Position numbers and translations under genes: made by a program. A stretch of 64,000 nt of DNA, taken from positions 124,001 through 188,000 of the forward strand of contig JAOTYD010000001.1 in assembly GCA_029862005.1 (NCBI GenBank). The letters are read 5' to 3'. This DNA comes from Gammaproteobacteria bacterium. GTDB lineage: Bacteria; Pseudomonadota; Gammaproteobacteria; GCA-001735895. Position 1 is the first letter of the stretch; the number at the start of each line of letters is the position of its first letter. The notes beneath the pieces are model-generated. The model was given only the letters and a program-made list of their open reading frames with translations. It did no database searches and was not told where the DNA came from. Below, in pieces: positions 18,400 to 26,927 of this stretch.

Positions 18400-19171
18400 T
18401 TCGATCATCCAGTTTCTCGAAACCTGGTCACCGATCGACATTGTATTGATCGCTCAGAATTTCGATCGTTTCCTGTGGGGCGCCCTGACAACTTTGCAAT
18501 TGACGGTACTGTCGCTAGTAATTGGCGGAATTCTGTCGATTCCGCTGGCGATCGTACGCGCCGGCAATAATCCGTTTTTAAACGCGCCGGTGTGGGCTTT
18601 TACCTACCTGTTTCGCGGTACCCCGCTGCTGGTGCAGACCTACCTGATTTATTACGGTCTGGGCCAGTTCGAGTGGATCCGCGAAACATTCCTATGGGGA
18701 CCGATTCTTTCGCAAGCATGGTACTGTGCGCTGATTGCATTTTCACTCAACACCGCGGCTTATACCACCGAATTGCTGCGTGGTTCGATCGTGAATACCA
18801 GCAGGGGCGAAATCGAAGCCGCCAGGGCTTGCGGCTTCAGCAACTGGATGGGCCTCAGACGCATCGTGCTGCCGAGCGCCTTTCGGCGTGCGCTACCAGC
18901 CTACTCGAACGAAGTCATTTTCATGCTGCATGGATCGGTGGTGGCAAGCACGATTACGATCCAGGACCTGCTCGGCGTGGGGCGATGGCTCAACGGTCGC
19001 TATTACCTCGCCTACGAAGGTTTCATCACCGCTGCGGTTCTTTACTTTATTATCGTGCTGGCGGTGTCCCGTGGATTTCGTCTCTGGGAAAAACACTGGT
19101 TGCAGCACCTTTACCCGCGCGAAGCGCTTGAGATTAAACCCGCCAAGGGAGCCGCGTCTTTTCGAATCTAG
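18392..19171 (+). CDS. Polar amino acid ABC transporter permease (HisM/ArtM type)
   Basis: 259 residues, second permease of the system. Family signatures include FRGTPLLVQTYLIYYGLGQ and the EAA loop LRGSIVNTSRGEIEAARACGFS. It is overlapped by the first permease and followed three bases later by the ureohydrolase gene, so translation is likely coupled along the operon. Substrate specificity rests with the binding protein. Confidence 0.92.
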   Translation: MGDSIIQFLETWSPIDIVLIAQNFDRFLWGALTTLQLTVLSLVIGGILSIPLAIVRAGNNPFLNAPVWAFTYLFRGTPLLVQTYLIYYGLGQFEWIRETFLWGPILSQAWYCALIAFSLNTAAYTTELLRGSIVNTSRGEIEAARACGFSNWMGLRRIVLPSAFRRALPAYSNEVIFMLHGSVVASTITIQDLLGVGRWLNGRYYLAYEGFITAAVLYFIIVLAVSRGFRLWEKHWLQHLYPREALEIKPAKGAASFRI

Positions 19172-19174
19172 AGC

Positions 19175-20131
19175 ATGGGCGATAACAAATTCAACCAGCC
19201 CCTGGGTGGCAACGAAATGCCGCGTTTCGGCGGTATCGCGACGATGATGCGGTTGCCGCATTCACCTGATCCCGTCGGACTCGATGTCGGTTTTGTCGGC
19301 GTGCCTTTCGACATCGGAACTTCCAACCGCGCCGGTGCACGCTTCGGTCCCAGACAGATTCGCACCGAGTCCTGCCTGATCCGCCCCTACAATATGGCGA
19401 CGCGTGCGGCCCCCTTCGATTCACTGCAGGTAGCCGACATCGGCGATATTGCGATCAACACCTTCAACCTTGAAAAATCGGTAGCGATTATCGAACAGGC
19501 CTACGATGAAATCCTGGCGGCCGATTGCAAGCCCATCACACTCGGTGGTGATCACACCATTTCGTTGCCGATACTGCGCTCATTTAACAACAAACACGGC
19601 CCCGTCGGTATTGTCCACGTCGACGCGCATGCCGATATAAATGACCATATGTTTGGTGAACCAATCGCGCACGGTACGCCGTTTCGACGTGCCATCGAGG
19701 AAGGCCTGATCGAGCCAACACGCATGGTTCAGATCGGACTGCGCGCCAGCGGTTACGAGGCGGATGATTTTGACTGGCCGCGGTCGCAGGGTGTGCGCGT
19801 GGTGCAGGCGGAGGAATGTTGGTACCAGTCGTTGGCTCCGCTGATGGCCGAAGTGCGCGAACAGCTGGGTGCCGGTCCGGTTTACCTGACATTTGATATC
19901 GATGGTCTTGACCCGGCCTATGCGCCCGGCACCGGAACCCCGGAGATAGGTGGTCTGACCGTGCACCAGGGACTAGAGATCGTCAGGGGCTGTCGAGGGC
20001 TCGATATTGTCGGTGCCGACCTGGTCGAAGTGGCACCTGCTTACGATACCTCGGGTAATACGGCGCTGGTGGCGGCCAACCTGCTGTTCGAAATGCTGTG
20101 CGTGTTCCCCGGTGTTGAATACCGCAGCTAG
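19175..20131 (+). CDS. Agmatinase/guanidino-acid ureohydrolase
   Basis: 318 residues of the arginase/agmatinase family. All Mn-binding motifs are present: GGDHTISLP, HVDAHADI and the third, FDIDGLDPAYAPGTGTPE. The enzyme splits a guanidino compound into urea and an amine. The family includes agmatinase, guanidinobutyrase and guanidinopropionase, which cannot be told apart by eye. Being last in a basic-amino-acid ABC operon, it likely handles an imported guanidino compound. Start ATG 19175 is three bases after the permease stop. Confidence 0.9.
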   Translation: MGDNKFNQPLGGNEMPRFGGIATMMRLPHSPDPVGLDVGFVGVPFDIGTSNRAGARFGPRQIRTESCLIRPYNMATRAAPFDSLQVADIGDIAINTFNLEKSVAIIEQAYDEILAADCKPITLGGDHTISLPILRSFNNKHGPVGIVHVDAHADINDHMFGEPIAHGTPFRRAIEEGLIEPTRMVQIGLRASGYEADDFDWPRSQGVRVVQAEECWYQSLAPLMAEVREQLGAGPVYLTFDIDGLDPAYAPGTGTPEIGGLTVHQGLEIVRGCRGLDIVGADLVEVAPAYDTSGNTALVAANLLFEMLCVFPGVEYRS

Positions 20132-20174
20132 TCGCAGCTCTGCAAGAAACTGGCAATCGAAACTGCATTTTAGA

Positions 20175-20275
20175 CTGTCATACCGCGGCTTGGTCTCGGT
20201 ATCCACGGGAACAGTCGATATAGAAAACTGGGTCCCGCTATCAAGTCGCGAGACGACTATGGGATCTAGCGTCTT
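20175..20275. repeat. Family C palindromic repeat, copy C1, between convergent genes
   Basis: It begins TGTCATACCGCGGCTT, matching TGTCATCCCGCGGTTT of copy C2 at 37693 in all but two positions. The first half folds through ATACCG/CGGTAT (20080s pattern, actual positions 20180-20185 and 20197-20202). The second half has AGTCG/CGACT nested in TCCC/GGGA (about 20233-20264). It lies between two convergent genes and overlaps the end of the methyltransferase gene slightly. It may act as a two-way terminator. Confidence 0.6.
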
Positions 20276-21291
20276 CTGCGGCGACGTGAACTGCCACGGG
20301 TTTGCACTTCGTGCTGGCCGCTGGCCTGGGCCTGTGCACCTTTAGTCACTGCGCCGAGCTCGCGTTCGACATCTTCAATGCTCGGCGCAGGGCCAGGAGC
20401 AGTGCTGTCCAGTGCATGACGCATTGCCGCCACGTGTTCAGCCGTGGTGCCGCAGCAGCCACCGACGATACGCGCCCCGGCATCGCGTGCCATGGTGGCA
20501 TAACGCGCCATGATCTCGGGTGTGCCGTTGTAATGAATTTCGCCGTCGATAAATTCGGGGATTCCGCAGTTCGCCTTGGCCACGAGAATCGGGTCGCCAC
20601 TGTCGGCGGGTTTGCTGGACTGCATGTTCAGGATCGTTGCAACCACTTCGGATGCGCCAATACCACAGTTGGTACCGCAGGCGTGCACGCCCAGGCGCTG
20701 GTGCAACGCCATCACATCGGAGGCGCCAACGCCCATCATGGTGCGGCCATTGGTGTCGAAGCTCATCGTGAAAATGATCGGTAATGCGGTTTGCTGTGCG
20801 CCCTGTACCGCGTACTCGACTTCCTCCTGCGACGACATGGTTTCGATCCAGATCACATCGGCACCACCCTGCTCCAGCGCCAGTGCCTGCTCGGCAAACG
20901 CGGTAATGGCATCTTCGGCCTGCAAATCACCCAGCGGTGCGAGAATTTCGCCGGTTGGACCGATCGAACCTGCCACCACGATTTCGCGGCTGCAGCATTC
21001 GACAACTTCACGCAGTATCTCCGCTGCAGCGATATTTAACTCGGCCACTCGAGATTCGGCCTGGTGCAGTTTCAGGCGGTAACGGGTGCCGCCGAAACTA
21101 TTGGTCAGTATCAGGTCGGACCCGGCGTCGATGAATGACTGGTAATGTGTTGCTACCCGGTCGGGGAAGTCGATGTTCCATAATTCCGGAGCATCCCCGC
21201 TTTGCAGACCCATGCCAAAGAACGTCGTGCCGGTGGCGCCGTCGGCAAGCAAGGTAGCCTTTTCGCCGAGTAGTTTATCGATCCGATTCAA
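20266..21291 (-). CDS. bmt: Homocysteine S-methyltransferase (betaine-homocysteine methyltransferase-like) with Arg6 tail
   Basis: 341 residues. The Pfam S-methyl_trans barrel is intact: LADGATGTTFFGMGL at the N-terminus, ILTNSFGG, then the zinc-binding cysteines in GTNCGIG and GGCCGTT. Such proteins pass a methyl group to homocysteine, from betaine (BHMT) or, in MetH, from methylcobalamin. The C-terminal ~40 residues are outside the barrel and end in GSSRRRRRR. That tail parallels the basic tails of the corrinoid-system proteins at 43322, 44264 and 47651, so I favour the homocysteine module of a split methionine synthase, with BHMT as the alternative. It overlaps ispB by four bases. Confidence 0.85.
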   Translation of the reverse strand: MNRIDKLLGEKATLLADGATGTTFFGMGLQSGDAPELWNIDFPDRVATHYQSFIDAGSDLILTNSFGGTRYRLKLHQAESRVAELNIAAAEILREVVECCSREIVVAGSIGPTGEILAPLGDLQAEDAITAFAEQALALEQGGADVIWIETMSSQEEVEYAVQGAQQTALPIIFTMSFDTNGRTMMGVGASDVMALHQRLGVHACGTNCGIGASEVVATILNMQSSKPADSGDPILVAKANCGIPEFIDGEIHYNGTPEIMARYATMARDAGARIVGGCCGTTAEHVAAMRHALDSTAPGPAPSIEDVERELGAVTKGAQAQASGQHEVQTRGSSRRRRRR

Positions 21292-22289
21292 CAGCGTCTT
21301 TCAACCGCGTAGTCCGCCAGGAAAATCAATGCCTGTTTATACGGGCTCTGTTCGAGATCGGCAATTTGGCGCTTAGCCTGGTCAGCTTCCGATTGAGCCT
21401 TTCCGATGGTGTATTCAAGGGCACCGGTATCCTTAATCGCCTGCAGGATATCTGGGAAACGCTCGGCCTTGCCATTTTCGATCGCATCCCGGATCAATTT
21501 TTTTTGTGAAGCGTTGCCAACTTCCATGGCGCGAATCAATGGCAGGGTCGGCTTGCCCTCGGCCAGGTCATCGCCGACGTTTTTGCCGAGCTCATCGCTT
21601 TGCGCTGAGTAATCGAGTGCATCGTCGATCAGCTGAAATGCCATGCCCAGATGCTTGCCGTAGGTCTGCAGCGCATGCTCCTGCTCCGCAGGTGCGTCAC
21701 CGAGCAGGGCGCCAATACGTGCCGCGGCCTCGAACAGACAAGCGGTCTTGGCGTAGATCACCTCTTGGTACTTGGCTTCGTCGGTATCGGGATTCCGGAT
21801 ATTAAGCAGCTGTAACACCTCTCCCTGGGCGATGGTATTGGTCGTGTTTGCCAGCAAATCCATGATCGTCATGGACTGCGCGCGCACCATCATCTGGAAT
21901 GCGCGTGAATACAGGTAATCTCCGACCAGCACGGCGGCCTCGTTTCCCCAGATAGCGCTGGCCGCTTCCTTGCCGCGACGCATATCCGAATCATCGACAA
22001 CATCGTCGTGCAGCAGGGTTGCGGTGTGAATAAACTCGATGACCGCGGCCAGCAGTGCGTCCTGTTCCCCCGAGTACCGACAGGCTTTCGCAGAAAGAAT
22101 AACCAGCATCGGGCGCAGGCGTTTGCCGCCGCTTAGAATAATGTGCTGGCTAAGCTGGTTGATCAGTGCCACCTGCGATGCGAGGTTGTCGGTGATCACC
22201 TGGTTTACCCGCAGCATATCGCTATCGGTCAGATTTTTTAGGTCCTCCAGTGTGAACGACTGATTCGATGTAAATGCGGCTTCAGACAT
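21288..22289 (-). CDS. ispB: Octaprenyl/polyprenyl diphosphate synthase
   Basis: 333 residues, trans-polyprenyl synthase family. The first aspartate-rich motif is LHDDVVDDSDMRRG and the second is LIDDALDY. GGKRLRP near residue 54 is the substrate-binding segment. The product is the isoprenoid side chain of ubiquinone, consistent with ubiA at 33.9 kb. In many gammaproteobacteria ispB lies directly divergent to rplU; here about 4.6 kb separates them. Confidence 0.94.
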   Translation of the reverse strand: MSEAAFTSNQSFTLEDLKNLTDSDMLRVNQVITDNLASQVALINQLSQHIILSGGKRLRPMLVILSAKACRYSGEQDALLAAVIEFIHTATLLHDDVVDDSDMRRGKEAASAIWGNEAAVLVGDYLYSRAFQMMVRAQSMTIMDLLANTTNTIAQGEVLQLLNIRNPDTDEAKYQEVIYAKTACLFEAAARIGALLGDAPAEQEHALQTYGKHLGMAFQLIDDALDYSAQSDELGKNVGDDLAEGKPTLPLIRAMEVGNASQKKLIRDAIENGKAERFPDILQAIKDTGALEYTIGKAQSEADQAKRQIADLEQSPYKQALIFLADYAVERRC

Positions 22290-22344
22290 AGTGCGGAGTA
22301 TCGCAAAGACACTGCTTGCGATCTAGCATAAGCGCAGGTTTTAT

Positions 22345-23529
22345 TTAGAGAGACTGGTAGTAATCGATCAGGATTTTGGCGACTTCGGGGCGAGAAAACT
22401 CCTTAGGTGGTGCGATTCCCTCGCTCAACATTTCGCGCACCCGAGTGCCGGAAAGCAGGACAAAATCGTCTTTGCTGTGATCGGGTGCCTCGTTCATCAT
22501 CACCACGCGATTCAGCTTTTTCGACCACGCGGTATGGTCGGCGCGGAAAATTTCTATTTCGAGCGCGTCCTCAGGAACCTCGGTGTCAAATATCGTTTGC
22601 GCATCGAAGGCGCCGTAGTAATCACCGACACCGGCATGATCACGCCCAATGATGAAATGGCTCGCGCCCATGTTCTGGCGGAAATAGGCGTGTAACACCG
22701 CTTCGCGCGGGCCGGCGTAGAGCATATCGAATCCGTAACCGGTAACGATTGCGCTGTTTTCCGGAAAGTAAAGTCGCACCATGGTGCGAATCGCGTCGTC
22801 GCGGACGTCGGCAGGAATATCACCCGTTTTGAGTTTACCCAGTAGCATATGGATCACGAGCCCGTCACAGTCGAGACGCTTCATCGCCATGTGGCACAAT
22901 TCTTCATGCGCCAGGTGCATAGGGTTGCGCGTCTGGAATGCGACCACGCGTTTCCAGCCGCGGCGCTCGATTTCCTCGCGAATCTGCACCGCAGTCCTGA
23001 AGGTATCGGGGAAGTCGGTTTCGAAATAACTGAAATTGAGCACCTGGATCGGGCCGCTGATCGCATAGTGTCCGTGACTGTTGAATGCTGCTACACCGGG
23101 ATGGTCATTGTCAGTGGTGCGATAGACTTTTTCAGTCATCAGCGCCATCTGCTCATCGTTGACCAGCTCGATCGCTTCAACCTGTTGAATGGCAATGACC
23201 GGATTGCCGTCAACGTTCGGGTCACGCAACGCGATCCTGTCGGCGTCCTCGATATCGGCGATCGATTCCACCAGGTTCAGGATCGGCACCGGAAAGAAGC
23301 GCCCATCGACGGTATGCATACGCTCGGCAGCGCTGAGCGCATCGGCCAGGTTCATGTATCCAGTCAACGGGGTAAAATAGCCACCTCCGAGCATGACCGC
23401 GTTGGCGGCTGCAGCCGAACTGATTTCCACCGAAGGCAGCTGTCGGGCCTCCTCGATGAGTGCGTTGCGCTGCGTTTCGTCAGAAACGTACAGGGGTTTA
23501 AGGCTATCTGTGCCGACTGGGTTGGTCAT
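22345..23529 (-). CDS. sat: Sulfate adenylyltransferase (ATP sulfurylase), homo-oligomeric Sat type
   Basis: 394 residues from the ATG at 23529 (MTNPVGTDSL). An in-frame ATG at 23589 would add 20 unrelated residues. The catalytic motifs FQTRNPMHLAHE and GRDHAGVGDYYG are intact. The N-terminal segment MLGGGYFTPLTGYMN is typical of the Sat form used by sulfur oxidizers and sulfate reducers rather than CysDN. The enzyme interconverts APS plus pyrophosphate with ATP plus sulfate. No APS reductase or other sulfur gene is adjacent, so direction and pathway remain open. Confidence 0.92.
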   Translation of the reverse strand: MTNPVGTDSLKPLYVSDETQRNALIEEARQLPSVEISSAAAANAVMLGGGYFTPLTGYMNLADALSAAERMHTVDGRFFPVPILNLVESIADIEDADRIALRDPNVDGNPVIAIQQVEAIELVNDEQMALMTEKVYRTTDNDHPGVAAFNSHGHYAISGPIQVLNFSYFETDFPDTFRTAVQIREEIERRGWKRVVAFQTRNPMHLAHEELCHMAMKRLDCDGLVIHMLLGKLKTGDIPADVRDDAIRTMVRLYFPENSAIVTGYGFDMLYAGPREAVLHAYFRQNMGASHFIIGRDHAGVGDYYGAFDAQTIFDTEVPEDALEIEIFRADHTAWSKKLNRVVMMNEAPDHSKDDFVLLSGTRVREMLSEGIAPPKEFSRPEVAKILIDYYQSL

Positions 23530-23636
23530 GGGGATTTTTTTAATAATTTTGATATAGCGAAATGTAACGACTGCCGACGCAGTTCGCAATCGAATCTGGT
23601 TTTAGGTGTATTCAGAGGGTTTATTAGCGTTGTTCG

Positions 23637-24455
23637 CTAGAGGCATCCCAGTAGAGCCATGTTGAGTTGTTCGAGGCGTTGCACGGTCGGTGGCATCTGC
23701 TGGCCGTCTGTTTTTACAAGCAACACGTTAACGATCTCCAATTGGTATTTTTGTGCGAGGCTTTGTGCGAGCGGTGATGCGGGATATTCCAGAGTTAATA
23801 AACAGGCCGCCGGGCTCGAATCAAGCTGGTTTTCGATTCGCTCGAGGTCCTTGAAGCCTCCGTGGCTATCGTGTTGATCGTGAATGGTTGCGATTGCCCT
23901 GAGATCCATGTCTGCTTCAAAATGGTTTGTAAAAGCATGATCGGCGATAAAGCGCGGATACTTATCTTGCCATTTAGCCTGTGTATCCTGGCGCCAGCGT
24001 GCTATCGCATTGGCCAGCTCGTTAGCACTCAGCCTGTATTGTGCCTGGTGCTTTGGATCCAGTTCCATCAGAGCGGTTGCGATGATTTCTATGCTGCGCA
24101 GTAACTGCTTCGGTGAATACCAGATGTGACCATCTCCGTTGTTGATGCCAAGTTCAGGTATCAGTTCAAGCGGGCGCGTCGAGCCTGGCAGAATTTCCGG
24201 CAATCGGTTAAATCCGGCTTCAAATTGACTTCCGATCCAGATCACCAGGTCAGCCTGTTGCAGCAGGCGCATATGTGAAGGCCTGAAGGCGAAGTGATGC
24301 GTGGAAATCGGGTCCTCGATAATTAAATCCGGCTCTGCAATGCCCTTCATTATTGACGCTGTCAGTTCTTGCAGCGGTACAATCGAGGTAACCACGCGGG
24401 GAGCCGCGGACACGGCAGCCGATTGCAGGCATAACAGCAGAATAATAAGACGCAT
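23637..24455 (-). CDS. znuA: Zinc ABC transporter periplasmic binding protein
   Basis: 272 residues: a signal peptide (MRLIILLLCLQSAAVSA) then a cluster A-I metal-binding protein. Candidate zinc ligands are the histidines in DPISTHHFAF, the acidic/His-containing NNGDGHIWYS and the HAFTNHF segment. It is shorter than E. coli ZnuA and lacks a long histidine loop. It is divergent from zur-znuC-znuB across a shared Zur box, which supports zinc as the metal. Confidence 0.9.
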   Translation of the reverse strand: MRLIILLLCLQSAAVSAAPRVVTSIVPLQELTASIMKGIAEPDLIIEDPISTHHFAFRPSHMRLLQQADLVIWIGSQFEAGFNRLPEILPGSTRPLELIPELGINNGDGHIWYSPKQLLRSIEIIATALMELDPKHQAQYRLSANELANAIARWRQDTQAKWQDKYPRFIADHAFTNHFEADMDLRAIATIHDQHDSHGGFKDLERIENQLDSSPAACLLTLEYPASPLAQSLAQKYQLEIVNVLLVKTDGQQMPPTVQRLEQLNMALLGCL

Positions 24456-24482
24456 GCGGCAGGAATGGTGGTGAAAGTTATA

Positions 24483-24505
24483 GTTACGTTATAATATAAC
24501 ATTAT
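24483..24505. promoter_or_regulatory. Zur box between znuA and zur
   Basis: The region around the perfect palindrome GTTATAATATAAC (24488-24500) matches the known Zur operator pattern (TGTTATANTATAACA-like). A TATAAT hexamer (24490-24495) lies inside it, so Zur binding would block the promoter. The box runs into the zur start codon at 24504. It can serve both the znuA and zur-znuCB directions. Confidence 0.85.
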
Positions 24506-25001
24506 GTCCGCAAAAACTAAGTATCCCGATATCGCTTTTCGCAAGCACGACCATCGCCGCTGTCAGCGCCAGTTATTGTCCGAAGCCAGGCAGCTGTGTG
24601 ATTTGCGCAAGCTGCGCCTGACGTCCCGGCGTCGGCAAGTGCTGGAAATCCTGCTCGTCAGTCACCAGCCCATGGGAGCTTACGATATCCTGGCAGAGCT
24701 TAACCGCGCTCATCCCGCCGAAAGAATTGCACCGCCCATCGTTTATCGCGCACTGGAGTTCCTGATGTCCGAAGGATTAATTCATCGGATCGAGAGTCTC
24801 AACGCGTTTATCTCCTGTGTGCATCCGGGGCATGAATGTACCGCTCAATTCCTGATCTGTCGGGATTGCGAGCAGGTGGCTGAACTCGAGAGCAGTAATC
24901 CCCCCTTGCTGATTGAAGCCAGTAACCTCGGATTTGCGGTAGACCACTCGGTGGTTGAGATTACCGGCGTGTGTGCGGAGTGTCGGAAACATGCAGGTTG
25001 A
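24504..25001 (+). CDS. zur: Zinc uptake regulator (Fur family)
   Basis: 165 residues. A winged-helix DNA-binding half (LTSRRRQVLEILLVSHQPMGAYDIL) is followed by a metal-binding half with CVHPGHECTAQFLICRDC and a final CAEC pair. This cysteine/histidine set fits Zur rather than Fur. It represses zinc uptake genes when zinc is plentiful. The ATG at 24504 sits at the edge of its own operator, giving autoregulation. It overlaps znuC by 11 bases. Confidence 0.93.
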   Translation: MSAKTKYPDIAFRKHDHRRCQRQLLSEARQLCDLRKLRLTSRRRQVLEILLVSHQPMGAYDILAELNRAHPAERIAPPIVYRALEFLMSEGLIHRIESLNAFISCVHPGHECTAQFLICRDCEQVAELESSNPPLLIEASNLGFAVDHSVVEITGVCAECRKHAG

Positions 25002-25743
25002 GTTATTGCTGCGTGCAAGCAATCTCAATTACGTGCAGGGTAAACGGCAGATCCTTGATGACATCAGCTTCGAACTGCGGCGCGCGGAGATCACTACGAT
25101 CATCGGTCCGAACGGTGCCGGCAAGACCACGTTGACGAATATCGTTACCGGCCTGATTGACGATTTCGAGGGTGTAATAGAACGCGCACCTGATTTACGG
25201 ATTGGCTACCTGCCGCAAAAAGTTTATGTCAATACGTTAATGCCGCTCAGCGTGAGACGCTTAATGCAATTAACTCATAACGCTAGCGAAAGCGAGATCG
25301 ATCAGGCGTTGTCGCAGACCGAAGTAGCTTACCTGAAGCAGCGCCAGGTGCGTTCGTTATCCGAGGGCGAGTTAAAACGAGTATTGCTGGCCCGCACGAC
25401 CCTCGGACAACCTGACATGCTCGTACTGGACGAGCCGACTGCGGGTGTCGACGTCAGCGGAGAGATCAGAATGTACCAGTTGATCGTTGAACTGCGCTCC
25501 CAACTGCAGTGCGCAGTGTTACTGGTGTCGCATGACCTGCACCTGGTGATGTCGCAAACCGACCAGGTGTTGTGCCTGAATCAGCACCTGTGCTGCTCCG
25601 GGTTGCCCGAATCGGTTAGCCAGCATCCGGAATACCTGGCGCTGTTCGGGCAGCAGGCTTCAGATTCAATTGCGATCTACGCGCATCATCACGACCACGA
25701 GCACGATGTCGACGTTGAGTCGGCGGGGCATCGTCATGACTGA
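24991..25743 (+). CDS. znuC: Zinc ABC transporter ATP-binding protein
   Basis: 250 residues from ATG 24991 (MQVELLLRASNL). Walker A GPNGAGKTT, the signature LSEGELKR (a slight variant of LSGGE), Walker B MLVLDEPTAGVD and the switch histidine VSHDLHLV are present. The C-terminus is histidine-rich (AHHHDHEHD...GHRHD), which probably binds zinc in the cytoplasm. It overlaps zur upstream and znuB downstream (ATGACTGA), so all three are tightly coupled. Confidence 0.93.
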   Translation: MQVELLLRASNLNYVQGKRQILDDISFELRRAEITTIIGPNGAGKTTLTNIVTGLIDDFEGVIERAPDLRIGYLPQKVYVNTLMPLSVRRLMQLTHNASESEIDQALSQTEVAYLKQRQVRSLSEGELKRVLLARTTLGQPDMLVLDEPTAGVDVSGEIRMYQLIVELRSQLQCAVLLVSHDLHLVMSQTDQVLCLNQHLCCSGLPESVSQHPEYLALFGQQASDSIAIYAHHHDHEHDVDVESAGHRHD

Positions 25744-26548
25744 GTGGCTCGACGATTTCATGGTGCGCGCCGTGATTGCCGGCCTCATCATGGTTACGAT
25801 TGCGGCGCCCATGGGATGCCTGATGGTATGGCAGCGACTGGCATTCCTCAGTGATACCCTGGGACATGCCGCGGTCATGGGCGTAGGTCTTGGCCTGTTG
25901 CTGCAGGTGCAGCCGATTTTTGGTGTACTGGCGGTCGCCTTGTTGATCGTGTATTTGCTGAGCCGGGTAACCAGTTTCAATACCGCGCTTTCCGAGACCA
26001 CGCTCGCAATCATTTCCCATACAGGACTTGCAGGCGGCATTATCCTGGTGGGCTTGTTGCCGGCAAATACTGTTAATCTCGAGGCGATACTGTTTGGCGA
26101 CCTGCTCGCTACAACGACCACCGATTTGGCGACATTACTGATAACGACTGTACTGTTGTTGTTTGTGTTGCTGCACCACTGGCGAGGGTTTGTCGCGGTC
26201 TCGGTTAGTCGCGAAATGGCCCAGGCCGAGGGCATCGAGGTGCGCAAGGTCCAGTTCCTGATGTACATCATGATTGCGCTGCTGGTCGCGGTGATGATGA
26301 AGGTTATGGGTGTGCTGCTGATTGCAGCAATGCTGGTCATACCGACCACCAGTGCCCGCCTGCTCAGTCGCAGCCCGGAACAAATGGTATTGGTCAGTGC
26401 GCTTTACGGCCTTGGCGCGCTTGTCGGCGGTATCAGCGGCTCGTTCCATTTCGACTGGCAGACCGGTCCCGCTATCGTCGTCAGCGCTACCGCGTTACTG
26501 CTGGTGACGCTCGCCGTCACCCGCAGCTTCAAGCCTTATTTCAATTAG
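25736..26548 (+). CDS. znuB: Zinc ABC transporter permease
   Basis: 270 residues from ATG 25736 (MTEWLDDFMVRA), overlapping znuC by eight bases. About eight hydrophobic segments and the ABC-3 permease pattern (WQRLAFLSDTLGHAAVMG, SREMAQAEG, LLIAAMLVIPTTSARLLSRS) identify it. Upstream in-frame starts lie within znuC and are not needed. It ends the zur-znuC-znuB operon. Two hairpin repeats follow. Confidence 0.93.
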   Translation: MTEWLDDFMVRAVIAGLIMVTIAAPMGCLMVWQRLAFLSDTLGHAAVMGVGLGLLLQVQPIFGVLAVALLIVYLLSRVTSFNTALSETTLAIISHTGLAGGIILVGLLPANTVNLEAILFGDLLATTTTDLATLLITTVLLLFVLLHHWRGFVAVSVSREMAQAEGIEVRKVQFLMYIMIALLVAVMMKVMGVLLIAAMLVIPTTSARLLSRSPEQMVLVSALYGLGALVGGISGSFHFDWQTGPAIVVSATALLLVTLAVTRSFKPYFN

Positions 26549-26560
26549 TCCCTCCGATTT

Positions 26561-26671
26561 GGCGCGGGCATCGTAAATTGTTTGCGAGAACGCCGTGAAT
26601 ACTTCCATGTAGGCTCGCGCGCAACATCCCTGTTGCGCAGCGTCTCGCAAACAATTTACGATGCCCGCGCC
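26561..26671. repeat. Family A long hairpin repeat, copy A2
   Basis: Perfect 28-bp inverted arms (26561-26588 and 26644-26671) flank a 55-base core. The core contains an extra hairpin (GCGCAACA/TGTTGCGC) absent from copy A1, but shares CGCCGT-AATAC and TGTAGGCTCGCGC with it. It begins 12 bases after znuB and could terminate transcription in both directions. Only 20 bases separate it from B2. Confidence 0.85.
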
Positions 26672-26691
26672 TTTACAACTAGCGAACCCAG

Positions 26692-26821
26692 GCCCTCCCC
26701 GGATTATGTTCGCAAAAGTGTAGCGCGGCAGGGATGCCGCGCTCCAAGCAATTCCATGGATGGACCAACCGGCGCTTGCGCCGGTTGGGAGCGTCTTTTG
26801 CGAACATAATCCGGGGAGGGC
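26692..26821. repeat. Family B long hairpin repeat, copy B2
   Basis: Perfect 27-bp inverted arms (26692-26718 and 26795-26821) flank the 76-base family B core (26719-26794). The core equals B3 except one base and B1 except three. It sits between znuB and the rplU promoter. Together with A2 it fills most of the 379-base gap. Confidence 0.9.
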
Positions 26822-26863
26822 AAGGTGCCTGGATCAATTTGTGACGGCGAGGGGTCTAAGGCA

Positions 26864-26892
26864 TTGACCTGCGGGCTGGCAGCCGCTAGAAT
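26864..26892 (+). promoter_or_regulatory. Sigma-70 promoter for rplU-rpmA
   Basis: TTGACC (26864-26869), a 17-base spacer and TAGAAT (26887-26892) form a good sigma-70 promoter. It lies 36 bases before the rplU ATG and just after the family B hairpin. Confidence 0.75.
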
Positions 26893-26927
26893 TCGCCACC
26901 TTTTTCAGTATTGCATCGGAGCCACAC

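Noticed and set aside
20266-21291. Plain assignment as catabolic betaine-homocysteine methyltransferase only
   Set aside because: Not excluded, but the basic tail shared with corrinoid-system proteins makes the split methionine synthase role at least as likely, so it is given as an alternative.
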